Shown: positions 45,279 to 58,100 of the stretch, in pieces
Numbering within the stretch: position 1 is the first letter of the stretch
Layout of the letters: every line of letters starts with the position of its first letter
Source of the DNA: Heliopora coerulea
Taxonomy: Eukaryota; Cnidaria; Anthozoa; Scleralcyonacea; Helioporidae
DNA length: 64,000 nt
NCBI GenBank assembly: GCA_030142905.1
Contig: JASJOG010000035.1
Coordinates: 1 to 64,000 of the forward strand
Direction of reading: 5' to 3'
Position numbers and translations under genes: made by a program
Notes under the pieces: model-generated
What the model was told of the DNA's origin: nothing
The model's input: the letters and a program-made list of their open reading frames with translations, nothing else
Database searches by the model: none

Positions 45279-46268
45279 CTATATGACTGTATCTGTGTCA
45301 TTCCTTAAATAATCATTGCCACTATTGTTTGGATTACTAACGCTTGACATGGCTTGGGACGTGTTCCTCTTTCTAAGGACGGAAACGAATTCCTTTTTGA
45401 TATCCGCTTTTTGCATGCCGTATATAAAAGGATTTATGGCCGAGTTGGAGACGAGGAGCAGCCTCGAAATGTAGTCCAGTTCTACAGGAACGAACGCGAG
45501 CATGAATTTTTGTTTAATCATTCGGTAGGCGGACAAGAGCCAACTCAAAGTGAACATTACCACGACAACGCCATACACCTTCAAGGTGGACTTCGCTTCT
45601 AGAACTAACTTTTGACGTCCGCCGCTGCCGTCGTCTTCGGGCGCAAGACTAAGACGACGAATTTGGCCAGCATGCCACATGGCTATGCGATGTATTCGCC
45701 AGAAAGCTCCGAGCATGACAGCACTGGGTATTATCATGAATACAGTAACTTGGGTCAACCAGTAAATACGATCTGCAAGCACCGGGACTCCAGGTTTGCC
45801 CCTTGGGATAAGAATAACGGGAAGAATGGAGAGAGGTAGAGGTAGAGTCCAGACGTGAAAAAGTATGGCCATCACGCGCTTCTGGTTTACGATGTAAATG
45901 TACTTGAACGGATGCAAGATGGCAATGTACCTCTCCGAAGTACATGCGCAGAGGTTCAGTACAGACGCAAACAGAATGAAGTTGTAAATGACAGTGACCG
46001 GATGATCGCAGTGAATTCGTGTCTCGGTGCACACCAGATGAGACGGGATGATGAAGAGAGGAACGCAGATGTCCGAAATCGCAAGAGACAAAAGGAACCA
46101 ATTCGTGTTACTGTGCAGGTTTTTACGCGTCACAATTATGTATATGATGATGGCGTTGCCAAGTAACGAGAAAGCTTCGACGATTCCCAGACAGCACCAG
46201 AACAAAACACGAAAAAGTGTCCCGGGGATAACTACAGGGCTTACAGTCGTATTATTAGAGAAAGACAT
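45279..46268 (-). CDS. Rhodopsin-class (family A) G-protein-coupled receptor
   Basis: An intact single-exon frame of 329 residues. The N-terminus has an N-glycosylation site (NNTT). TM1 carries GNAIIIYIIV, TM2 LAISD, and TM3 ends in SERYIAILHPF, a variant of the DRY box with Ser replacing Asp in the first position. TM4 has a LPLPLSILPVIL stretch, TM5 lies near 170-190, and TM6 contains the VVVMFTLSWLLSAYR segment (with Ser where CWxP is usual). TM7 ends in NPFIYG, the NPxxY motif. The cytoplasmic tail has Ser/Thr-rich sequence. Cnidarian genomes hold many intronless receptors of this general class, some amine- or opsin-like, but no Lys is seen in TM7 at the retinal position. The ligand is unknown. 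Start chosen at the first Met before TM1. Confidence 0.93.
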   Translation of the reverse strand: MSFSNNTTVSPVVIPGTLFRVLFWCCLGIVEAFSLLGNAIIIYIIVTRKNLHSNTNWFLLSLAISDICVPLFIIPSHLVCTETRIHCDHPVTVIYNFILFASVLNLCACTSERYIAILHPFKYIYIVNQKRVMAILFHVWTLPLPLSILPVILIPRGKPGVPVLADRIYWLTQVTVFMIIPSAVMLGAFWRIHRIAMWHAGQIRRLSLAPEDDGSGGRQKLVLEAKSTLKVYGVVVVMFTLSWLLSAYRMIKQKFMLAFVPVELDYISRLLLVSNSAINPFIYGMQKADIKKEFVSVLRKRNTSQAMSSVSNPNNSGNDYLRNDTDTVI

Positions 46269-49200
46269 ACTCGACTTAATTGGACTTTCGGTTCTTCGAT
46301 TTGAATAGATTGTTCAGCCTTTTGAAAGCAAGGAAGGTTAACGGATCAAAATGTTTTCTAAAAAGAAACAATCAAAAACAGAAGTCAGAACTCCATGAAC
46401 TGGTAGAGACGTAGCTATATTCCTTCAAATACTACATAGCGCACTGGGAAGCATTGGAATAGCGAGTACAGGTGACATAGCTCGTGTATAAGAACTTACT
46501 GGTAATTATAGACGACTTAACCATACGAAGAAAGACTAATTGCATCATTCATGGTAGTTTGTGCGGTTGACCGACCGTGGATTTTCAATCCCAATTGACG
46601 ACATGGTAGGAAATTAAATGAAAAAAATTATGGTTGCATATAAAAGAGACCTGATTCATTACTGTATCATCATCTACACGATAATGGTTGGGTTAATGAT
46701 CGCTTTCTACTGGTAGTTACCGCGTGACGTCATTGCAGTAATGTTGGTGCTAACTGTAAGCGCATATGCTCCAACATGTTCATTCAATATTCGTCATTTG
46801 AACCACGAGGAATTTTCTGCAACACAACTCATGAGAAAGTTTCAGGTTGTAGCGTGAACATAGCTCCACTAATTCCTGTGAAGGTAGTGGAGAGTCTAAA
46901 ACTCTGACCCCCAGAATAAACGAGTGCTAAATAACCAATAAATTTACCGCTAAATTTTGATCTAAAAATCCAAAAATATGTGAAATTGTGAGATGGAATC
47001 ATGGAAAGCATAAAATTACTACAATCAACACCGCGTGTAACTATCCACTAACGACTTTCTTGAAAACCAACCATTTTTTATTCCTTTTTCTTAATCAAAA
47101 CAGAACGATAGGATTGACTTATTTGGTTATCCATTTCTAATATTTATTAATACAAATGTGCCTCCCAGAGATGATTTTAAAATATACCGAAATGAATTTT
47201 ATCAAAGTAATCTTCACAAAAATCAAGCTAAGATTAACGCAGATGATTGAGGAAACTTGAAAGTTTCAAAGATAAAACAGGACACTTACGATTTAACATA
47301 CGTCTAACAAAAATTAAATGTATTTCGTTGAGAACGTAACGAAAATTGAAATTACTCTGTTCAGGACATGAAGACGAAAGAAATAAAGCTAGGACCAAAA
47401 TTTGGCATCAATTTTTAGCTTCTAGACTGACAACTATAGAACTCCAAATATAGGCTAAGATCCACCCCTCTAGCATAGCAATCACTTCCCAAATCAGTAA
47501 CATTTTTCCAGTTCTCCTCCTGCATAAGTGAAACGGATAAAGAAGGTAATTTTCTGAAAACGACAATTATTGTTGACTAAAATAGGGTTGAATTAGGCAT
47601 ATAGCGGGCATTACTGCCGTCTATGAATAATTATGAATCTCGCTGCGAACTGCATAACGCATTGGATCTCTCATTTACTCAATAACAATCTAGAAGAAAT
47701 CCATTCATGGTTTTCGTAACTCTCCTAAAATGCTATTGGGAAGTTTGTACGATGTCTTTTGAAAAAGACCCAACAGAATATTTAGTTTTTGTGCAACAGT
47801 CAAATAGGGTAAAGATGAATTATCAGGTATGTTCTTGTGTCGATACATGCAAGTAACGGACAAGTTGGATATAATACAATGTAAACTGTTTTCTTACTGT
47901 TCATAGCATAAATATCTGACGCTATTGTTAGAAAAAAAAACCCCACCACATTTCATTCACAGTACGTACTGAAGAACAAACTCTTCCGCAAAGAAAGGAA
48001 ATACGTTGGTTTCAATTTAGCAATTAGGTTTAAGAGCCGTTGTTTATGGATATGTATAAGAAGGAAAGAATATTTTGAAATGTCATACTTTTCTAACTGA
48101 TATCATTTGCCGTTCATCTGGGGCCTTCATCAACCCACCTGCCTGACTAATTGACACAAAGAGTCCAGAGAAAGATAATTTACTCCGACAAAACCGTTCG
48201 TTTGTACTACAATCGCAATCACCAAATTTGTCGTTAGACATCTAATACTATCAGGAAGCATTCTCATTTAGATTTGCCTTTCGGCATACACATAGGAAGA
48301 AACTGAGCTCGATAAATGAATTTACAATTTTAATGTATTTCTACTTATGCATTCTAAGAGAGGCGTTTTTTCCAGAAAAAAGAAATCTCTTGCTGTTTAC
48401 AAATATCGCGGTTAAAAATATATCAGTCTGACTGTCATAGTTACAGGGATATAACATCAAAAACACTGTTTACCAAACAGTGTTCCCTCACTGTTCAAAT
48501 TTCAGCTGAGCACGCATTAACTATCTACAGCTGATTGCCACAAAATGAAACAGCAAACACATTAATGATATCAAAACAACCAAGACACATCCACGATATA
48601 TCTTGATTTCAATTAAAGTAATTGAACAGTCCAGAAGTTGCTGCGTTATGCTGTTCCTTGGACACCGTGTGAAGACTGTTACGATTTCATTAGGAGCTGT
48701 ATTTTATATTCGAAGTAACTTACGGGCAACGGTCAATAATGTTTTGTATCAAGTAAACTCAGACATCCTAAGTTTGACGACAAGAATACTTAACTTTCAA
48801 AGTTCGTTTAGCACTTTTTGAAGAGTTTCTTAAGAAAACAACTCTAGCTTGACCCAGCGGACGTTACTAAGGTAGATATGGCAGTACAACCACCACGTAT
48901 GTTTACAGTACACAGACCCACATTCAATATAGAAATTATCTACACGAACATTTTTCTATAAATTAAATTGAGCGATACTCTTCTGCAATTTTTTTATATT
49001 TAGCTACGCATTTAAGAAATAGTTTCAATTCTGTAGGAACTGGATAAGTGTTTGAGAACTAACCTTAAAGTTGCGCGACAAATTCACGGAAAAACATCGT
49101 GGTTTTTCAAGAGCGAAGAGATCAAAGGTCTCGTTTTTTGTCAGATACGTCAGCTCTGGTGATTTCCACACCTGCATAACATTTTTCAATTATTCAAATT

Positions 49201-51951
49201 GTTTTGCTGATGCAGACATAATAGCTGACATAACCGTTTATGAATATTGAATATAAATTCAACATGACATAACTGGGTTTTTTTCTTCATTGATTAAGGT
49301 ACCAAAATTAGGAAATTTCTGTGTCTCACAATAAAAGGTTCACAACTGTTTTGTTTTAAACTCCAGTGATAACATCTCGCTCAACTATTCCGATATGAAA
49401 CAAACAAACAAAAAACCAGCAACAATCGGACATGACACCTTTCCGAATTTAGTCGAGAAAAAGCCAAGCAGAGAGTTCCTACCTCCGACGTAGCCTCCAC
49501 TAAGCTGGAAAGATTGGTCAATATCGGCAGATAAAGATATTTCAGATCTGCCGGGGTTTGTTTTCAACACAGGGGGAAAATGTCGGCGTATTATTGTTAA
49601 TAAAACTTTCTGCACGACAAAAGACGACTTCAACTTCTACAGTCACGAAACAACCTTCTTTGGATCCAATTCTCCCACGAAACCTACATTCTGCTTGTTG
49701 AGCGACAAAGTTCAGATATTTAAAGGTTCACCCCACACCATACAACTGTTATCCACGGTTCTTCACTCTGGCGATCTGACCATGATACAACGATATAAAC
49801 CGGAGTTTCTAGAAATTTGATTTAGTTGTAAAAATTGAAGAATAGGAAACAATTTAGAACCGAATACAGACGGAGGCGGGCATTATGAACGTCCTCGTGA
49901 AAAACTACAAAAGTTTGGCTATCTGAAACCTTTGTAGCTGAAAACGTGCAACCCCCGTCCGCACACACACGACCCCCCGCACAAAAAACAAAAAAAACCA
50001 AAAAAAAACAAAACCCAACAAAAAAACAAAAAGCAAAACGAATTATATATTTCTAAATAACTAGAATTAAGCTATGTACAACTCTGAGAGGTCATGTGCA
50101 GCGGATATGGCCTATTTTTGCATGATTCGACGTGGCTATATCAAGGCACAAATACACCCATCCATTTCCTCAGTGAAGCAACTTCTGCATAATCTAGATT
50201 GGACCGGAGACATGAGAATTGGAATTTGTAAAATATCTCCCCGGTAAGGTGGTAAAAGGTCTGAAAGCCAACGAGAAATTTGTGAACCAGGACAAGTCTA
50301 CATTAAAGACAAACCATTGCCAGCCGACAAACTCAAAAATAAAGTAGAAAACAAACTCCGAAGATAAACATCTTGTCAACCCACGATATAGGTACATCGT
50401 AAGATAAAAATAAAGATGATACTTCGACTTAATTGCAAAGCCTTTGTCAAACCTGTTTTGGTCTTGTGACTTACTCAGATGTGGAATTAACAAGATATTT
50501 ATCCACGGACAGTCTACATGCATGCTTGGGAGATGAAGCAAATTCGTTATAATCTTCAGACCTCTCAAAGTTCTCGTCGATTCACGCTTTAGACTATGTA
50601 ACCGTTTTTTTATGACAAGGTAAATTTTGTCTAGTCTAAAGACTACGTAAATTTTTACACGTTCGTAGTTATCCCCACCAACAAAAAGGGGACAACTTGT
50701 CATGAAACAAACCTCAAATCAGACTTTGCGGTTACCCAAATTCAAATGATTAATACCACCATGGGATTTTCTACCTTCATTTATGTAGACAGCAGTTTCC
50801 TCACAGACTGACAGGAGTGAGGAGCGAGCTCACGACAGTCTTTTTTCTTTTGTTCCTTCAACAGATGACGCAACACGATAAGCGGTACCCCGCACATTCC
50901 TCACCACTTACAACATGGTTTATTGTCCATTTATATATTGCCAAACCATCGAGGGTTACCTTTAGGTTAGTGAAAATGGCACCGAAAACACGCTCAGCGG
51001 AATGTAGCGCCAATAATGCCAAATGAAGGACACCACTCTCGTTTTTGAATTTTTTTCCGATTTCCCACAAGACACAGGAACGTACTCGTGATTATATGGC
51101 CAAGCGAAGCTGTCTTCGGCTTTATACGTTTAGGTTCTATTTTTAGCTCCACTTTGTCCACATATCGCCAATATACATTCATCCAAAAATGGACTGTCTA
51201 GTTATTCACTCGCGCCCGATCAACAACTCTTCAAACGAGGTTGTCTGTCTTAATACGAATAAAAGTTTTTCAACGCCTACACTGTATCTTTGTAGCACTC
51301 AAAAATAAGATAATGTTCAGATTGAGTAAGATATCGTAGTGTATCCATTTTAGCAACGTGACTGCATGGATATATTTTGATACTGCGCGATATATTGAGG
51401 GAAATATTCGTGCGTGACCATATGTGTCTGTATGTATGCAATGTACATCAACATACACATTTACATACACACAGACAGACACACATTAAAGTTACACGGA
51501 GAAACGTCTAGGTTCCTTATTTATTCAGACAATTTATGAACAGCTGGGATTTTGCTCAGATAAGTTCTGAAAGTTAACAGTTCTTATTTGCGTCTGCAGG
51601 AATGAAACCTCGACCTAAAATGCTATAAATTTCAAAAATTTATAAGGTCCAAAAGTTATAAGGTGCAACAAAGCAAAAAGAAAACTTCTGTTTTAAAGAG
51701 GAAGTGCCGTAACAGATGACGAGTGTGAGCAAAGCGGTAAACCTACATTAGCAGCTTCTCTTCACACAAGAAGCATATAAATCACCTTTTTAAAGAACTC
51801 TATTTCAGAACCCTATGGTTATTTTGGGAGGGACGAGTAGACTAAGCTGGACTAAATACACGGGGCATAAATGCTCGGCAATTACCCTAACAGTTTACAA
51901 CAAGACTCTCACTTCTCAAAACAATTTGCGAAGTAACAAGTTGAAGCCTAC
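46269..51951. other. Intergenic, no gene identified
   Basis: 5.7 kb of AT-rich sequence. An A/C-rich low-complexity tract is at 49975-50045. The minus strand at about 49490-49680 is coding-like, with a donor-like GGAG|GTAGGA near 49487, but I do not recognise it. The 169-codon minus frame at 50194-50703 has no recognisable motif and is probably chance. Confidence 0.4.
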
Positions 51952-52026
51952 CTTGTCGAACAGTGCCTCCCTTCCGCGCTGGCGTTCTGCAGCTGGTAGT
52001 TGGAAAATCTCAACAGTTCCACGCAA
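51952..52026 (-). CDS. Possible orphan exon, 25 codons
   Basis: A phase 0-0 open exon is bounded by an acceptor (ATTGCAG, 52028-52027) and a donor (AAG|GTAGGC, 51951-51950). It reads LRGTVEIFQLP ... GREALFDK. I do not recognise the protein, and no partner exon is evident nearby. It may be a chance match. Confidence 0.25.
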
Positions 52027-54507
52027 CTGCAATACGTCAGGTACTCAGCACTAATCGAATATTAATCCCAAAATAAAGGAAAACTTGAAAAGGATCGATC
52101 ACTTCAGCACAGTTTGAGACTACTAAAGAGGGTTAAACAGCACAAGAATAACAGAGGTGCAGTTCTTTATGCGTCAAAACGTTACAATCGAACCATTGTT
52201 CTAATTGCAACGAACAACAAGACAACCGACGTCTATTTATTTACCTTAGTTGTCATAAAGTGCGTTACGAACCGAGTCGGTCAGCCTTATAAATAATTCG
52301 AGGAAAAGGGCGCCACTGACTTATCTTAATTCGCAGGATTTATCTTTCCATCTTTCGCTTCACCAAAAAAACGAAAGTCATTTTGGTTATCAACGTGCGG
52401 TTATCAAATTCCGGATTGAATTGGGAAACAGTCTCGGTTCCCGACGAGGTTATGAGAAAAGTTTCAGGCAGTGTACAGCACATCGTTGGTAAATTGAATG
52501 TACAAAGTATGACTACTGGGAAGCAAACAGAAAAACTATCAAAAAAGAACACCCAAATCCATCGCTTGCTTGGGCGACGTATTTCAGGAGAAAAAAAAAA
52601 TGTTGAAATACATTCAACTCCGATATGAATCAGGGAAAATACAACAGGGGGAATGGGCTAGAAAACCACAGGAGAACCAATAGAGCAGGGCCTGCTGGCA
52701 AGGAGTCCGTCTGTGAACACCCAGGAGTCTTATTAAAAAATGTTGAGTGGTTTTCGACAAATTGTGGATTCCTTAAACACCAAAAACGTGAGCGTCTCAT
52801 CGTCCAGTAGAGATAAAGATATACAATGCTTGATTTCCGCAAGTTACAGAGAGCCTAATTTTGTCGGATGTGATCATACCGAAAGTAGAGATATCAGATC
52901 AGCAAAACCGCCTCGAAAGCCTGTGCGGTTTCCCTAATGGATTTCTCGCCATTTATAATGGATATTGAAAACGCCAGATCGCTAACTTAATGAGAAATTC
53001 GACCACAATCTAACACTCACACAAACGGCGTAAAACAATGGGGGATTTCAACAATTAGACGACTTCCTACGGCTTCCACCAATCAACAGCCGTTCCTCTT
53101 GTATAATGGGCAGCCGAGTATTTGCGTACGTACTCAATACAAAACCTAGATGACCATGGGAAAAAATATTCAGCCAAAGCAAAGTCTTATTCGCACACAA
53201 AATCTCAATGTCGACTTAGTTAAACTCGTCATTGGTAGCACTTCCATTTTCTTTTTTTTTGGTTTACTGAATCAGTGCTGTGACACTAGGTGATTCTCAA
53301 TCTTTGTTAAGGCAGAAGTTGCAGATTCTTGCTAGACTCTAGCAAAATCCATGAGAGAAAATAAACCCAAGCCAACGTAAGCTGACATGAGCTGTGTGAA
53401 TGTCAAAGGGAGTTTTCATTTCGGCTATATTTTGAAGATAGACATTCAGGAGTGTTGGCGATATGTTCTCTATCTTCAGTAAGCATGTGGATCATTCGTT
53501 GGGTTCCTTCTGTGCTTCAAAGAACAATGGACAAAACATTGTTCCATTCGAACTTCAAATGGAGTAGATCCGTTTATTCTGTATTCTTAAGCCCTGTACT
53601 ACCTCCAAAAAAGAACGCATCCAAGGCCGAGAAAAACTGTCAAGCAGCCATTAACACTATCACTCATCTGTATCTTTAATAATGAATATCCCGAACAAAG
53701 CCGAAGTTGCCAACACAATAAAGAAGGAGTTATCGACACTTTTCTGACGGCTTTTGCCCCGCATTCTGAGACTATTCCCCAAGTGCTCCCTGGTCCTGAG
53801 ACCATACAACAAATTGAAAACGCATCAACAGACTGTTAAACACAGTGAAAACAAAGCTGCTCAGATATTTTAGCTTAAAAAACGCGGTATATTATTTAAA
53901 GCCAGCCTCAATAGACTATCGCAAAAACCTGCAGTTAACCTCTGGTTAAACCTACAGATGGCTGCTAACGAACACCAGAGCCTGACTACGTCATAGCTTT
54001 TTCAGGCACGCCAGAAGTAATTGGATATCCGGCGGAGATGTTCATTTTACAATCCATTCAAAAAATCGTAACGAAATTCTATCGAAACCACTTTTGTACA
54101 TAAAAGTTTTCTATGGCGCTTTGCGGCCGAAAATAAATCTTCACTTAAAAAAAGGATTTCCGAGTCAAATACCCGACAAATATTCCCCTGGAAATTATTC
54201 GGGGCGACTGCTCCCTTGCATCCCATGACTTTCTGGTTTTCCACCACGAAAGTAAACATGACGAACACATTTACTTGCGAAAACGGAATTGCGTACAAAT
54301 GCAAATAAAGAGTTTCAAGAAGAAAGAGGAAATTGGAGGGTTTCGCCATGCGCAAATAGCTTCGCCATTTTCAAAATTGGCTTGGACGTTATTGGTTTAC
54401 TGCGAAGAGTCCAGTTATTTCAGTTTTTCAATTGCAGTTAACCGGATTTTTTCCGTTCATTCTGTCAACTGTGCCGCAACAGACCGCGCACATTTCATCG
54501 TTCATTG
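52027..54507. other. Intergenic, no gene identified
   Basis: No recognisable domain. A plus-strand frame at 52383-52628 (VRLSNSGLNWETVSVPDEVM) is coding-like but unassigned. Confidence 0.35.
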
Positions 54508-54705
54508 AAAAACACAGTTCGCTGGTCATTCACTAACACAATTAACAGTTCCCTCGTGAAGACAGTTCGCTGTTCTTTTACGAACACAATTACCTATTAG
54601 TTCGAGAACTCAGGTAACAGGTCATTCGAGAACACGATTACCTGTTCATTCGCAAACACAGGTACCGATTCATTGGCCAACACAGTTGCCGGTTCATTAT
54701 AACAA
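54508..54705. repeat. ~24-bp degenerate minisatellite, ~8 copies
   Basis: A repeating AACACAGTT.CC.GTTCATTCGCA-like unit is seen across about 200 bp, with 3-7 changes per copy. Confidence 0.8.
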
Positions 54706-55164
54706 ACAGTTCATAAAACACATTACGATTCTTAAGACGTACCATGCGGGCACTTGGATCCGATATTCCCTTGTGGGTTGTGAAAGACATAAAAAGAAAG
54801 ATAGTCAAGAATAATAATCTAATTAAACGCCATTCTGACGGCCTGTGAGAGTACAGAACGACCGCGTTTTGAATGTTTTTCCAGTAATCAGAGCTGATCG
54901 AGGAGTGTTCCGATTCGCTCATTGCTTAAAGAATAAGATAGACTACAATTACACACCTGAGCTACTTTACCTTAAACTACTTAAAACGAAACTATGAGAA
55001 ACACCAAGAACACAATAAAGACTAAATCACGTGTCTAAATCCGACAGTTCACAATTTCCCTAGGTTACCTTCAGGCAAAATCGATGAGTTTACAATTTGA
55101 TCAGAGCTTCGGGATTTTTTTTTTTACCTGAAAGAGGATAAAAGCTCGAAGGCGAACCAGGCGA

Positions 55165-58100
55165 TTACTCCACAATGGTTTCTTCCTCTTTAATAAAGAA
55201 TTCTACAGTTTCCTCTTCAAAGTCATCAACCTCTTCCTCTAACTCCTCGCAACCTGGGAGAAAACAAACGGAACCATAAGCAAATCGCAGACAGTACGTA
55301 CCAAGTTAGACTTTATTTAAGAAGCTTAACTGGACCATGTTAATGTCATGAATTAAAACCTATGTCAATTTACTCTTTCCCGGTGCGGTTAGTCTTTTAA
55401 TGTTATGCCCTGGCCGAAACCAGACATTTCTACTCATCCAGCGGAGACATTCAGCCGGGAAAGGGTCAGAACTCCATCAATCCACTCTTTCCCAGTAGGA
55501 TCAGTCTAGGATCGGTGAGGCTTCCTTCCAGGGAGAGACAAGGGATCAATCTCCTAAAAAACGTTCATTTCCCTGGTAAATGACTCACCGTCGTACTGAA
55601 GGTGTTGGTTTACAGCTGGAGCAGAAGATATGTCACGTTTCATCCCTAACTTCAATGTAAATATACCACGAGTGTGTCTCGTACAGTTCTAACAAACAAT
55701 CAAGAAGCACAATGTCTTGCGAAGGTCCCTCTATCATCAAAACAAGGACCTTAACACACCACAAAACTCGACGACGTGGACATCGACCGGACGTAAAATT
55801 TTGATATTAAATAAAATTAACAAACGAACACGACATCTGGCTAAGAACATCAAAATGAGCGAGTTAACGTCGGGGATGAAATCAAGACGGCAGTAGAGGA
55901 AAGCTTGTATAACAGGAATTCAGTTCTACTGAAGCCAAAGTGCAGGTCGGCTGCTGTTCTGTTTCTTGAGCTTCCTAATCCTGGTGGAAAGCTCATCATT
56001 AACGGTACCTCTAGTGCTATCAATGATTTCAATTGACGCTGTCCTCAACCTCTCTCCATCAGGTTCCTTCAAGCAATCTCCGGGGGTGGCGCCAGAGGAA
56101 AGGTAGAGGGGACTACAGCCCCCCCGTCGGGGAAAAATTAACCATCCATCAGGGAATTTCCACTGAAGAATACACATATAATGTACAAACTATGAAAACT
56201 TGTTATTGATTTAGCTAAGAAAAGTAATAGACTCTTCGTATCAAATCTAAAAGCAAACTGTTTCTAGTCAGACGTTATTATAGTCAACGAAATTATAAAG
56301 GAGGCGTGGTCGTGGTCATGGCCCCTTTGGTTTAGCCCCCCTGTCGGGGTCGTTAGCCACTGCGTCGGGGAATTCCTGGCGTCACCCCTGGCAACCTCCG
56401 GTCTTAAACATCCCAGTACTCTTACCTTTGCGCAACTCACGACGTTCAGTTTCCTGTTCCGCGTATTCATCACTTTTCCTCTGTCGGTATGCCATAAACT
56501 CACTCATTAAACGCCGACGTTTCTCAATCAATTCCTAGAAAATTAACATTCAAATATAGCATCAAGCAAAAAGTATAGTTTCCATGCACAGAAGATTTAT
56601 GAAAAAAACTTTACGATCTGGCAAATTCAAATTATTAAGCGCTGTTAAAGGACTAGTTCTTCGTCCTTTGTCAACCCATACCCCAACAAGATCTGCAGAA
56701 ATGATGTCATCCCAACTTCAGCTCAAGAAAAGTTTATGAAGATGCTGACACACACGAACAGAGAATGACGCTGTTTAAGAATAAACATTGACTATAAGAC
56801 ATTCGAGGGGTTCAACATACGTAGGGCAAGAAGTTCACCGCGCCATTTTTGCAACAAGGCAGATTATTAACCTTTCATAATAAATCAGGAGTTAATTCCC
56901 ACATTGAAGTTGTATGTTTATGATTTTCGAAAAATGGGTTTTAAATTAGTAAAACTTAAGTAATACTTGTGTGTATGAGTAAATTTCATCTTACTGAGTG
57001 TAGATGTTTGTAAGCTTGATATATTTATGATGAAAAGTTTGTTCTCAAGCTTTATCTCAGAAAATTTCTGAGCTCCCCAACGGGAATCGAACCCGTGTCT
57101 CCCGATTGCCAGTACGGTTGTTTTACCACTAGACTATGGGGTCTCAGACGGCAAGCATGATGTTAATTAGAGACCTGGTTCGTAATATTGATATGCCTCT
57201 TTCGTACTTGAAAGCTGAACATACCTGTATGATGATATTATACTGAGTGTAGATGTTTGTAAGCTTGGATATATTTATGATGAAAAGTTTGTTCTCAAGC
57301 TTTATCTCAGATATATCCAAGTAAGATGAAATGACACTCAGTAAGATGATGACACTCAGTAAGATGAAATTTACTCATACACATAATATCATCATACAGG
57401 TATGTTCAGCTTTCAAGTACGAAAGAGACATATCAATATTACGAACCAGGTCTCTAATTAACATCATGCTTGCCGTCTGAGACCCCATAGTCTAGTGATA
57501 AAACAACCGTACCGGCAATCGGGAGACACGGGTTCGATTCCCGTTGGGGAGCTCAGAAATTTTCTGAGATAAAGCTTGAGAACAAACTTTTCATCTTAAG
57601 TTATACTATTTCTCTAAAACGTGAAACTTCGTCTAAATGGCAAATTTGATCTTACTGGTCTGACAATTGTTCTGCTATTTGTCCTTAGACCTCCTCTACA
57701 CCTCAGATATCCTGATACTTCCCGAAGGATTCAATAATTCCCCGGTTGGAAACAACTGCCTCAAAGTAACATTTCCTGCTACTCTACTAATGTGCACAAG
57801 TTTCGGTGAAGTGTTTAGTCTTAAAACTTCAACTTACTTTAGATGCCTTCTTCTGACTCATTCGGTCTTTATTTTCAAACATTTTATGGTATTTCTTGAT
57901 TTCTAATTTTATTTTCTAATCAGAGGAGGGAAAAATAACGGTTAGGAGGCTAAAACTAACACCATAACAGTAAGAATGACGACAGTTATGACAACAAAAA
58001 CAACTACAGAAATGATAATTACAACAATTTTAAAATATAATAACGGGTAAATGATGATATTGACCGCTGACCTTTTAGGATTAGGATTAGGATTAAGAGA

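Larger units (their letters stand above)
57029..57595. repeat. Head-to-head tRNA-derived snapback repeat
   Basis: Arms of 212 bp (57029-57240, 57384-57595) are inverted copies with a few mismatches. Each carries a tRNA-like sequence. The 143-bp spacer holds a further copy (57241-57311) of the 70-bp flank seen at 56994-57060. It lies in an EIF3B intron. Confidence 0.9.

Noticed and set aside
45354..46308. Several plus-strand and alternative minus frames over the GPCR
   Set aside because: They are shadows of the intact receptor frame on minus.
50194..50703. 169-codon minus frame
   Set aside because: Long but with no recognisable motif or conserved domain; AT-rich composition makes chance likely.
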